The notes under the pieces were generated by a model. That model was not told the DNA's origin. It saw nothing but the letters and a program-made list of their open reading frames with translations, and made no database searches. A stretch of DNA of 38,583 bases from CAZTAO01 sp964611645 (GTDB taxonomy: Bacteria > Armatimonadota > UBA5829). The stretch is from the NCBI GenBank assembly GCA_964611645.1, contig CAZTAO010000044.1, forward strand, positions 1-38,583, in the 5' to 3' direction. The translations under genes and the position numbers were made by a program. Shown piece after piece: positions 1 through 8,136 of this stretch; positions within the stretch are counted from its first letter, which is position 1; the number at the start of each line of letters is the position of its first letter.

Positions 1-128
1 GACTAGCAGCGGCATAACGCAAAGCCGTGTCCAGATGACCGGGTGCGGTACATGCCCTGCTATGTATATCCGTCTCCGCAAACGCGATCACCATAGCCGA
101 CAAAGGTTCCGCCCGTGCGAGCATCGTC

Positions 129-2078
129 GTGGCGCGGGATTCCAGCCCCGATGAACGGCATGCTGCCAAGGAGTTGGCCACGTTCCTCAGCCAGGTGACT
201 TTGGCAAAGTTCACAATCGGATACCAACCTGTGGCTGGGAAGAGTTCCATCTATGTAGGAATCGGGGCGGCGAAGATGGCCGACCCGACATTCACCACCG
301 ACGGCCTTGGAACGGACGGTATTGTCATTCGAACGGTTGGAAATGATCTTATACTCGCAGGCGGCGCTCCGCGCGGCACGCTCTACGCAGTCTACTCATT
401 CCTTGAAGACTATGTCGGCTGCCACTGGTGGACCTCCAAAGCCAGCACGATTCCGAAGAAGCCCACGTTGAAGTTCGAGGCTCTGGAGGTCCGGTATGTG
501 CCTCGGATCGAGTATCGCACGATGCAGTACATCGATGCCAGGGATGACGACTTCTCCGTGCGCAACAAGCTAAATGGCGACTGGCAGCATCTATTCACCG
601 ACGACGGCTTCCACAACGCCCGCGAAAATCCAAAGCTCGGCGGCAGGATACGCGCTTTCCACAAGTGGATAAGGTGGATACGCGGGGTGCCGGGAATGAT
701 GATAGATCGGCACTTGTACTTGCCGGACCACCCTGAATGGTTCGCGGCGCTGCCCAAGAACAAACCCGCTTCTCCATACATGGCTGGGTCCGGCCCCGAC
801 GGGCTGCCCAGCATGGAGAGCGGCGAGTTGATAAGGCCGCAATCGCTTGAGGATCTCGACAAGCCGCCGTTTGCCCCCTTGGGCCTTGAGGGACTGTGCA
901 TGACCAACCAGGACATGATCAAAGAGTGCGCCAAGAACACCAAGATGGGAGTCATCTGGAGTCCGATTGCATCCTGGGCGGATGCTAGCCAGCCGGATGG
1001 AGACAATTGCTGCCGTTGCCCAGACTGTATGGCAGTGGCGAGGGCGGAAGGCTCCTATTCCGGGCTGACTATCGGTTTCGCCAACGCCATCGCGGACGAG
1101 CTTGCCAAGAACCCGGCTACCAACATTCCTGTCCGCACTATGGCATATCACATGACCAAGAAACCGCCGCTGCACGTAAAGCCGCGCGACAATGTGTTCG
1201 TCACCCTTGAGATCGGCTGCTTTGAATACTACAAGCCGGATCAAGCTGAAGCCGCCTATCTTGGACTATCCTACAGCCACCCATTAACCGACCCGCGAAA
1301 CAAATCCGCGTATGATGATCTGGTTGGCTGGGGCAAGATAACCAGGCACCTGTATATCTGGGACTACATCTGCAATGCCCAGAACTACCTTGTGCCGTGG
1401 CCGAACCTCAAGATGCTCAGTCCGAATATGAAGGCGTACGTCGACAACAACGTGACAGGCGTCATGCAGGAAACCTATATGGACTTCCCCGGAACCGAGC
1501 TTGCCGAGCTTAGGGCGTGGGTCGTATCCAAGCTGATGTGGAACCCAAACCTCGACGGATGGAAGCTGGCGGAGGAGTTCTGCCACGGCTACTATGGCCC
1601 TGCGGGAGATGAAGTCTTTGCATATCTCGGCACAATGCATGATGCGGTCGCGGCAAGCGGAGACTGGCTCGACGTGGGTTCAGGCCCGCACGATAAGTAT
1701 CTGACTTTCGATACGCTCAGCGCAAGCTGGAAGCACCTCAAAGCGGCAGAGAAGGCAGTTGAGAGTAGTCCTGAACTGCGGTTCCGCGTGCAGGTGGCGC
1801 AGATGCCCGTCATGCACACATTCATGGTGCGATGGGATGAGATGCGCAAAGTCGCGAATGCCGAAGGTAAGCCCTGGCCGTTCTCCGATTCGATGAGCGA
1901 TACCTTTGACCGATTCGTGAAGATAGCGAAACGGGTAGGCATGATCAACAGCAGCCTCGAGCCAACAGGCGATGGCCCTGGGCCTCCGTGGCAGACAGCG
2001 GAGATGTCCAAGCTGGCGGCGGATTATGTTGCGCGCGCCAACCACAACGGCCAAGACCTGGACAGCAGTGACTGGTAG
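129..2078 (+). CDS. DUF4838 domain protein (GH-like, secreted; 5' end uncertain)
   Basis: The protein matches DUF4838 proteins: an N-terminal alpha/beta domain like the accessory domains of GH20/GH67 enzymes (residues about 1-110, with GGAPRGTLYAVYSFLED and a CHWW motif) and a large C-terminal DUF4838 region (about 270-520, including a Cys cluster DNCCRCPDC near residue 300). The family is linked to polysaccharide or glycan use; the exact substrate is unknown. GTG at 129 is only the first usual start codon. The same frame is open back to position 39 and encodes ALLCISVSANA just upstream, which looks like the end of a signal peptide followed by a family-like ITIADKGSA segment. No ATG, GTG or TTG lies in frame between 39 and 129, so either CTG 57 is used, or a frameshift or sequence error lies near the start. 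A GH127-like gene follows 13 bases downstream. Confidence 0.85.
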   Translation: MARDSSPDERHAAKELATFLSQVTLAKFTIGYQPVAGKSSIYVGIGAAKMADPTFTTDGLGTDGIVIRTVGNDLILAGGAPRGTLYAVYSFLEDYVGCHWWTSKASTIPKKPTLKFEALEVRYVPRIEYRTMQYIDARDDDFSVRNKLNGDWQHLFTDDGFHNARENPKLGGRIRAFHKWIRWIRGVPGMMIDRHLYLPDHPEWFAALPKNKPASPYMAGSGPDGLPSMESGELIRPQSLEDLDKPPFAPLGLEGLCMTNQDMIKECAKNTKMGVIWSPIASWADASQPDGDNCCRCPDCMAVARAEGSYSGLTIGFANAIADELAKNPATNIPVRTMAYHMTKKPPLHVKPRDNVFVTLEIGCFEYYKPDQAEAAYLGLSYSHPLTDPRNKSAYDDLVGWGKITRHLYIWDYICNAQNYLVPWPNLKMLSPNMKAYVDNNVTGVMQETYMDFPGTELAELRAWVVSKLMWNPNLDGWKLAEEFCHGYYGPAGDEVFAYLGTMHDAVAASGDWLDVGSGPHDKYLTFDTLSASWKHLKAAEKAVESSPELRFRVQVAQMPVMHTFMVRWDEMRKVANAEGKPWPFSDSMSDTFDRFVKIAKRVGMINSSLEPTGDGPGPPWQTAEMSKLAADYVARANHNGQDLDSSDW

Positions 2079-2091
2079 CCGAGGAGGCGGA

Positions 2092-4047
2092 ATGAAAGTG
2101 CTGGGTATGGAGGTTCTGACTCTGGCGGCGCTGATCCTATGCGCGTCTGCGGTTGTAGCCGCGGGTAAGAGCGTCAACGGAGGCGGGTTCGTGTCGAAAT
2201 CACCAACATTCGAGCGCATCAAGGGAATGGACATGCGTTTCGGCGGAACGATTGGGGACCGCATATCGGCCAACCAGCGCAACTGGCTTCTGACGGCCCC
2301 GGCGTCGAATCCGGGGATGCTGCAGATTCTGCGCGACCGCGACAAGCCCCCCGCCCGAGACCTCTACCACTTCATCGGTGAGTTTCCCGGCAAGTATCTG
2401 ACATCCGCCACGGAGTGCTATCGCATCACCAAAGACCCTGCCCTGCGCAAGACTATCGAGACTTTCGCCGCCGACCTCATTTCAGCCCAGGCAGATGACG
2501 GTTACATCGGGCCGTTCCCCAAAGACAAACGGATGCTGGGCAGGATTGGCGACGAGGGAGTGTGGGACCTCTGGGGTCAGTACCACTGCATGCTGGGGCT
2601 GTACACCTGGTATGTCGAGTCCGGCGACAAAGAAGCGCTCGCAGCCTGCCGCCGCACTGCAGACTTCTTCTGCAAGACTTTCCTGGACGACGGACACAGA
2701 GTAATGGACGCGGGATACGGTGTCACAAACGAGTCGTGCATCCATATCTTTACGCTGCTCTACGAAGTTACCGGCGAACCGAGATACCTCCAACTGGCGC
2801 ACGAGATCGAGAAAGACTTCGAGACCCCGGCTCCTCCCGCCTTGTTGGAGAAGAGCGTGAGCTGGGTGAACCACGACTACATCCGAGCCTCTCTGGATGG
2901 AAAAGCCTATAGCCAGCTTCCATATGCCCGTTGGGAAGGACTGCACGCGCTGCAGGGGGTTGGCGAGCTCTACTACATCACCGGAGACGAGAGGTACCGC
3001 AAGGCATTCGAGCAATTCTGGTGGGGGATCGCCCAATATGATGTGCACAATACCGGCGGATTCTCCTCGTGGGAGACTGCCGTCGGCGACCCCTACAATA
3101 CAGGACCAATCGAGACTTGCTGCACTGTTGCCTGGATGGCGCTGTCAGTCGATATGTTGCGAATGAGCGGAGACTCACGCGTTGCCGACGAACTCGAACT
3201 ATCAACATGGAACGGAATGCTCGGAGCACAAAGCCCCAGCGGACGCTGGTGGACTTATGATACACCGATGAATGGCCTCCGTGAAGCTGCCAGCATGTTT
3301 ACCGGCACGGCCGGCCAGGCTCGTCCGGGGATGCCGGAGGTAAGCTGCTGCGCTATGAATGGTCCGAGGGGCATTGGAATGCTATCGGAGTGGGCGGTGA
3401 TGTCCGCGTCTGATGGGATCGTGCTGAATTACTACGGCCAGTCCACATTCACAGCATCAACCCCTTCCGGCGGCAAAGTGCATATCGAGCAGAAGACAGA
3501 CTACCCGGTCGATGGCCGCTTGAGCATTAGTGTGAACCCGGACAAAGCGCAGTCATACACGCTATATCTCCGAATCCCGTCCTGGTCTCGGAAGACATCA
3601 GTGAGGCTCAATAGGGCCAACATGGATGACGTCGTGCCCGGCAAGTATCTGAAGCTGGCGCGAAACTGGAAGCCGGGCGACAAGATCGAACTCACACTGG
3701 ATATGTCCCCAAGGCTGTGGGTCGGGGAGAAGGCATTCGCCGGCCAAGTGTCCGTATATCACGGCCCCATCCTGCTAGCCTACGACCGCCGTTTCGACAC
3801 CTACGAACCGGACAAGCTGCCGATGATCGACCTGACGGTTCCGTTAACGAGAGTGACCACCTGGAAAGCAAGCCCAAAACCAATGCTGCTGCTCAGGTTC
3901 GGCACAAAGGATGGCAAGGGGATCACGCTCTGCGATTTCGCCAGTGCGGGGAACGCCGGAACGAAGTACATCTCCTGGCTTCCTGCTTCCGGCGAAGAGC
4001 CAGTCTCCTGGACCCGCGAGAACCTGCTCCGCAGCGTGTGGCCCTAG
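2092..4047 (+). CDS. GH127-like beta-L-arabinofuranosidase (DUF1680 family)
   Basis: This 651-residue protein belongs to the DUF1680/GH127 family, whose characterised member HypBA1 removes beta-L-arabinofuranose from plant hydroxyproline-linked glycans. The alpha/alpha-barrel core covers about residues 45-450 and a beta-sandwich the rest. The Zn-cysteine active site seems intact: ETCC at 341-344 corresponds to the HypBA1 Glu338/Cys340 ligands, and VSCC at 417-420 to Cys417/Cys418, one of which is the nucleophile. Glu328 is a candidate acid/base. The start at 2092 is chosen because GAGGAGG lies at 2081-2087 and the first 24 residues form a clear signal peptide (Lys, hydrophobic core, AVVAAG), so export is expected. 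It probably forms an operon with the DUF4838 gene upstream. The actual sugar substrate is an inference. Confidence 0.88.
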   Translation: MKVLGMEVLTLAALILCASAVVAAGKSVNGGGFVSKSPTFERIKGMDMRFGGTIGDRISANQRNWLLTAPASNPGMLQILRDRDKPPARDLYHFIGEFPGKYLTSATECYRITKDPALRKTIETFAADLISAQADDGYIGPFPKDKRMLGRIGDEGVWDLWGQYHCMLGLYTWYVESGDKEALAACRRTADFFCKTFLDDGHRVMDAGYGVTNESCIHIFTLLYEVTGEPRYLQLAHEIEKDFETPAPPALLEKSVSWVNHDYIRASLDGKAYSQLPYARWEGLHALQGVGELYYITGDERYRKAFEQFWWGIAQYDVHNTGGFSSWETAVGDPYNTGPIETCCTVAWMALSVDMLRMSGDSRVADELELSTWNGMLGAQSPSGRWWTYDTPMNGLREAASMFTGTAGQARPGMPEVSCCAMNGPRGIGMLSEWAVMSASDGIVLNYYGQSTFTASTPSGGKVHIEQKTDYPVDGRLSISVNPDKAQSYTLYLRIPSWSRKTSVRLNRANMDDVVPGKYLKLARNWKPGDKIELTLDMSPRLWVGEKAFAGQVSVYHGPILLAYDRRFDTYEPDKLPMIDLTVPLTRVTTWKASPKPMLLLRFGTKDGKGITLCDFASAGNAGTKYISWLPASGEEPVSWTRENLLRSVWP

Positions 4048-4056
4048 ATTCTCCGT

Positions 4057-4085
4057 TTGACACCAGAGGCTCGCGAACCTATAAT
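4057..4085 (+). promoter_or_regulatory. Consensus sigma-70-type promoter for radA operon
   Basis: TTGACA at 4057-4062 and TATAAT at 4080-4085 are both perfect matches to the consensus and are separated by exactly 17 bases. Transcription should start near 4092, about 60 bases before the radA ATG. It lies in the spacer just after the GH127 stop codon and would drive radA-nadA-nadC-birA. Confidence 0.8.
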
Positions 4086-4153
4086 CCTATAGATAGAACA
4101 GGGTGGTTTTGCGCCGCCTGTTCTCCACTTCCATTGAACACTCAAGGCCCTCA

Positions 4154-5539
4154 ATGAGCAAGACTCGAACAATCTTTGTCTGCCAGTCCTGCGGCCACAG
4201 CTCTCCCAAATGGCTTGGGAGGTGTCCGGAATGTGATGAATGGGGGTCGCTTACAGAAGAACTCGCGCCGACCGGCAAGACATCTTCCGCCGCCGCCACG
4301 TTCGGGGGTTCTGCCCCGCTCCAACTCACTGAGATCCCTGCCGAAGGCGCTTCCAGGACTCCCACCGGCATCAGCGAGTTTGACAGAGCGCTGGGAGGCG
4401 GGATCGTCCACGGGTCGCTGGTGCTGTTGGGCGGTGACCCTGGTATCGGGAAATCCACGGTGCTCACGCAGGTAGCGGGGAAGCTTGCCGCAGATGGGAA
4501 CAGAGTACTATATGTATCCGGGGAGGAATCGGCCCAGCAGATCAAGCTGAGGGCGAACCGGATCGGAATCGAGTCGGGCAACCTGTATCTGTTGTCGGAA
4601 ACCTCGATGGAGGCGGTTGAGCATCATACCCGGGAGATGAAACCCGCCTATCTGATAGTCGACTCGATACAGACAATGAATGACACCGACCTCTCCAGCG
4701 CGCCGGGGACTGTCAGCCAGGTCCGAAGCTGCACCAATCGGTTGGCGAATATAGCGAAGCAGAGCGGGGTGCCGGTCTTTATCGTCGGGCATGTTACCAA
4801 GGACGGCTTCCTCGCCGGTCCGAAGGTCCTGGAGCACATGGTTGATACGGTACTCTACTTCGAGGGCGACCGCCGACATTCATACAGAATCATCCGCGCG
4901 GCGAAGAACCGGTTTGGGTCGACGGACGAACTAGGTATATTCGAGATGCGGGAAGAGGGTCTTGTTGAGGTGCCCAACGCCTCCGAAGCATTTCTGGCTG
5001 AGCGGTCAGAGACCGGGAGCGGGTCGGTGGTTACTTCAACTATCGAAGGCACACGCCCGATATTGGTTGAGATTCAGGCGTTGGTTGCGCAGTCGTATTT
5101 CACCAGCCCCAGGCGCACCGCCACCGGCATCGACTATAACAAGATGCTGATGATACTCGCGGTGCTGGAGAAGCGGGCGGGGATGGCGCTGGGTAATAAG
5201 GATGTATACGTAAACGTGGCCGGAGGGGTGCGGATAGTCGAACCGGCGGCAGACCTGGCAGTGGCGCTGGCGGTTGCGTCGAGCCTGCTGGACAGGCCTG
5301 TTGATCATAAGTTGCTGGCCATCGGAGAGATCGGGCTGGCTGGTGAGGTTCGGACAGTAGTCCAGGCAGAGAAGCGGCTCCGGGAAGCTGCAAGGCTTGG
5401 ATTTACGACTGCGCTGGTAGCCTCGCCGATAGCGGAGTCTTGCGGTAATGTGGCTGGGTTACGGGTCATCGGCACCCCCACCCTCGCCGCAGCGATCAGG
5501 CACGCCGTGCTTGACAGGCCAGAAGTCACGGAGGAGTAA
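4154..5539 (+). CDS. radA: DNA repair protein RadA
   Basis: RadA is a RecA-like ATPase that promotes branch migration of recombination intermediates. The 461-residue length equals the usual family size. In order: a C4 zinc finger (Cys10, Cys13, Cys24, Cys27), Walker A GGDPGIGKST at about 93-102, Walker B ending in Asp170, the RadA signature KNRFG at about 251-255, and a C-terminal Lon-protease-like domain from about 290. ATG 4154 is preferred over an upstream GTG at 4103 because family members start a few residues before the zinc finger. It is the first gene after a consensus promoter, and nadA follows 3 bases after its stop. Confidence 0.97.
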   Translation: MSKTRTIFVCQSCGHSSPKWLGRCPECDEWGSLTEELAPTGKTSSAAATFGGSAPLQLTEIPAEGASRTPTGISEFDRALGGGIVHGSLVLLGGDPGIGKSTVLTQVAGKLAADGNRVLYVSGEESAQQIKLRANRIGIESGNLYLLSETSMEAVEHHTREMKPAYLIVDSIQTMNDTDLSSAPGTVSQVRSCTNRLANIAKQSGVPVFIVGHVTKDGFLAGPKVLEHMVDTVLYFEGDRRHSYRIIRAAKNRFGSTDELGIFEMREEGLVEVPNASEAFLAERSETGSGSVVTSTIEGTRPILVEIQALVAQSYFTSPRRTATGIDYNKMLMILAVLEKRAGMALGNKDVYVNVAGGVRIVEPAADLAVALAVASSLLDRPVDHKLLAIGEIGLAGEVRTVVQAEKRLREAARLGFTTALVASPIAESCGNVAGLRVIGTPTLAAAIRHAVLDRPEVTEE

Positions 5540-5542
5540 TCG

Positions 5543-6445
5543 TTGGATCAGGCAATGATCGAGAAGATTAGCAAGCTGAGAGTTGAGCGGGACGCCGTTA
5601 TCCTTGCACACAACTATATGCCGGGACCGGTTCAGGACATCGCGGACCACACCGGAGACTCGCTTGAGCTAAGCAGGCTCGCGGCAAAGGCGACCCAGAG
5701 CGTGATTGTATTCTGCGGCGTGCATTTCATGGCCGAGACTGCAAAGATTCTCAGCCCGACCAAGACTGTGCTGATCCCCGACCCCAAAGCCGGATGCCCA
5801 ATGGCTGATATGATCACGGCGGAGGACTTGCGGGAGTTCAAGCGCAGGCACCCTGGCCTGCCGGTGGTGGCATACGTGAACACCAGTGCGGATGTGAAGT
5901 CTGAGTCCGATATATGCTGCACATCGGCGAATGCTGTGAGAGTTGTAGAATCCCTGCCGGATGAAGCCGTGCTGTTCGTGCCGGACCAATCGCTGGCGGC
6001 GTATGTCGCCTCCAAGACCAACAAGACCATCATCCCGTACTGCGGGTTCTGCCCCACGCACCACAGGATTCTGGCCCAGGATGTGCTGAAAACAAAACAG
6101 GAGCACCCAAATGCGCTGGTCATCGCCCACCCCGAATGCACCCAGGAAGTGCTGGCTCTGGCCGATGCCATTGAAAGCACATCGGGCATGCTGAGGTATG
6201 TTAGGGAGTCGGCGGCGACGGAGTTCATAATGTGCACCGAGCGAGGTCTGCTCCACGGATTGCAGAAACAGAACCCGGAGAAGACGTTCTACAACCCCAG
6301 CCCGCTGAATATTTGTCCGAATATGAAGAAGATCACTCTGGAGAAGGTCCTCTGGAGCCTCGAGGATATGCGCTACGAGATCACGCTTCCGGAAGAGACC
6401 ATCGCCAAAGCACGAACATCCATCGAAAGGATGATCGCTATATGA
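5543..6445 (+). CDS. nadA: Quinolinate synthase NadA
   Basis: NadA condenses iminoaspartate with dihydroxyacetone phosphate to quinolinate using a [4Fe-4S] cluster. The three cluster cysteines are at the expected spacing: Cys85 in AGCPMADM, Cys170 in GFCPTHH and Cys258 in NICPNM, close to the archaeal enzyme's 83/170/256. The HNY motif near residue 23 and the MAET motif near 63 are also present. The length of 300 is normal. I chose TTG 5543 because GGAGGAG lies about 7 bases before it; ATG 5555 is an alternative that removes only four residues. It overlaps nadC by 4 bases (ATGA), so translation is probably coupled. No nadB lies in the window. Confidence 0.96.
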   Translation: MDQAMIEKISKLRVERDAVILAHNYMPGPVQDIADHTGDSLELSRLAAKATQSVIVFCGVHFMAETAKILSPTKTVLIPDPKAGCPMADMITAEDLREFKRRHPGLPVVAYVNTSADVKSESDICCTSANAVRVVESLPDEAVLFVPDQSLAAYVASKTNKTIIPYCGFCPTHHRILAQDVLKTKQEHPNALVIAHPECTQEVLALADAIESTSGMLRYVRESAATEFIMCTERGLLHGLQKQNPEKTFYNPSPLNICPNMKKITLEKVLWSLEDMRYEITLPEETIAKARTSIERMIAI

Positions 6446-7281
6446 CGAGCCTTGACCTGATCTACATCGACAGTATTGTCCGAGCCGCTTTGGTCGAAGA
6501 CATAGGCAGTGGGGACATAACCACGGCGCTTACCGTGCCGGAAATGCAGACCGCAATGGCGAAGGTCCTGATCAAGGCTCCCGGGATAATCTGCGGCTTG
6601 CAGGTCTTCCGCGCCGCGTTCGCTGCCTTGGACGCAGGCGTGTCGGTTGAGCTGTCAGCGGAAGACGGGGATATGGTCTCGCCGGATATGATTGTGGCGA
6701 CTGTGTCAGGCTCCGCGCGAAGCATTCTCACCGGCGAGCGTGTGGCTCTGAATCTCCTCCAGCGGATGTCCGGGGTTGCAACTGTGACCGCCAGATACGT
6801 TGCGCTGGTTGCGGGAACTAAGGCCAGGATAGTCGACACCCGCAAGACCACGCCGGGGCTGCGAAGGTTGGAGAAGTACGCTGTCACCTGCGGAGGCGGC
6901 AGGAATCACAGATTCGGCCTTTCCGACGGGATTCTGATCAAGGACAACCACATCGCGGCAGCCGGCGGGATCAAGCAAGCAGTATCAGCCGCGAAGCGAC
7001 AGGCTCCCCACACCCTCAAAATCGAGGTGGAGGTCTCCAATACCGCCCAGCTTGAGGAAGCCCTGGTCGCCGGAGCGGATGCCATCTTGCTGGACAACAT
7101 GGGACTGGAGCCCCTGGCGGAGTGCGTAAGCATTACGGGATGCCGTGTGCCACTGGAGGCGTCCGGCGGGGTGGACGAGTCCACCGTGGCGAGCATTGCG
7201 CAGACCGGCGTTGACCTGATCTCCGTCGGCGCGCTAACCCACAGCGTCCGCGCGATGGACATTAGCCTGAACTTTGTGTGA
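6442..7281 (+). CDS. nadC: Nicotinate-nucleotide pyrophosphorylase (quinolinate phosphoribosyltransferase)
   Basis: NadC converts quinolinate and PRPP to nicotinate mononucleotide, the step after NadA. The 279-residue protein shows the family motifs: ERVALNLLQRMSG (99-111), DTRKTTPGLR (132-141), the GGGRNHR loop (151-157), KDNH (167-170) and EVEV (195-198), then GADAILLDN and the phosphate-binding SGGV and VGALTHS segments. The ATG at 6442 overlaps the nadA stop as ATGA; longer forms in the same frame would run into nadA and are not needed. birA starts inside its last codons. Confidence 0.97.
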   Translation: MTSLDLIYIDSIVRAALVEDIGSGDITTALTVPEMQTAMAKVLIKAPGIICGLQVFRAAFAALDAGVSVELSAEDGDMVSPDMIVATVSGSARSILTGERVALNLLQRMSGVATVTARYVALVAGTKARIVDTRKTTPGLRRLEKYAVTCGGGRNHRFGLSDGILIKDNHIAAAGGIKQAVSAAKRQAPHTLKIEVEVSNTAQLEEALVAGADAILLDNMGLEPLAECVSITGCRVPLEASGGVDESTVASIAQTGVDLISVGALTHSVRAMDISLNFV

Positions 7282-8071
7282 GCAGATGCAGCCTATCTAC
7301 CGCCACTTTGAGACTGTGGGCTCGACCAACGAAGTTGCGTTGGAACTCGCAAGGTTGGGTTGTGCGCACGGGACCGTTGTCTGCGCGCAAGCTCAGACTG
7401 CGGGCAAAGGCAGGCTTGGCAGGCAGTGGTGGGACATACCGGGCCAGAGCGTGTTGATGAGTATCGTGCTTCATTGGCCGGGAAGCCTGGAGTCTGCCTA
7501 CCAGAGCGCGTTTCTAGTGTCGTTGGGCGCGAGCGAGGCAGTTGAGGGGGAGTGCGGCTTGCCGGTCAGGATCAAGTGGCCCAATGACCTGATGGCTAAC
7601 GAGAGGAAACTCGCCGGCATTCTGGTAGAGACCAGCATCACAGCCGGACAGACTGTGGTTGTGGCTGGCATTGGGGTGAATGTGCTGCAGTCGGAGTTCC
7701 CGGAGGAGATTGCAGACACCGCCACCTCAGTCTTCGTGGAAACAAGCCGCAGGTACGCTACTGAATCGCTTGCGGAGAAGATAGCCGAATCGGTATTGGG
7801 CCGATGCGAGCAGTATGAGGCTGAGGGTTTTGATCCGATTCTTGTGGCGTGGCGCACACGGATGTATGGAGTGAGTAGAACGGCTGATGTGACCGTGGGC
7901 GAGGCAGAACTTAGAGGAACAATTCTTGGAGTGGACGACTTGGGCCACCTGATGCTGAGGACGCATGGCAACGAAGTCCACTCAATTACTGCGGCCGACA
8001 GGGTGCGCATACCACGTCACCCTGAACTTGATTCAGGGTCTACTCTGGATGCTGAAACAAGTTCAGCATGA
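7274..8071 (+). CDS. birA: Biotin--[acetyl-CoA-carboxylase] ligase (monofunctional BirA)
   Basis: The enzyme makes biotinyl-AMP and transfers biotin to carboxylase carrier proteins. Motifs are GSTNE (16-20), the biotin loop GKGRLGRQWW (44-53) and KWPNDL (101-106), followed by KLAGILVE. There is no N-terminal helix-turn-helix, so it should not repress transcription itself. The start is TTG 7274, overlapping the nadC stop; ATG 7286 is an alternative that removes four residues. The last 19 residues or so (from about 247) are encoded by the left and centre of a palindromic repeat at 8013-8075, which also supplies the stop codon. This tail (RHPELDSGST...) is therefore not ancestral BirA sequence. 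The family's C-terminal domain seems complete before it. Confidence 0.93.
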   Translation: MCEQMQPIYRHFETVGSTNEVALELARLGCAHGTVVCAQAQTAGKGRLGRQWWDIPGQSVLMSIVLHWPGSLESAYQSAFLVSLGASEAVEGECGLPVRIKWPNDLMANERKLAGILVETSITAGQTVVVAGIGVNVLQSEFPEEIADTATSVFVETSRRYATESLAEKIAESVLGRCEQYEAEGFDPILVAWRTRMYGVSRTADVTVGEAELRGTILGVDDLGHLMLRTHGNEVHSITAADRVRIPRHPELDSGSTLDAETSSA

Positions 8072-8075
8072 CGTG
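8013..8075. repeat. REP-like double palindrome at the 3' end of birA
   Basis: CACGTCA at 8013-8019 pairs with TGACGTG at 8069-8075, and the two arms are near-complementary throughout (CTGAACTTG against CAAGTTCAG). Each half is itself a hairpin: CCCTGAA/TTCAGGG on the left and ATGCTGAA/TTCAGCAT on the right. This type of extragenic palindrome is widespread in some bacterial genomes. Here it lies inside the coding frame and includes the birA stop. No T-run follows, so it is not a canonical terminator. Confidence 0.85.
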
Positions 8076-8136
8076 GACAGGGCGACACAGAGCGATCGAG
8101 TTAGCATAGAAGACGAACTAATCTGGAGGATATGAC

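Noticed and set aside
8074..8107. Possible apgM promoter (TGGACA with TAGCAT).
   Set aside because: The spacing is 22 bases and the -10 match is poor.
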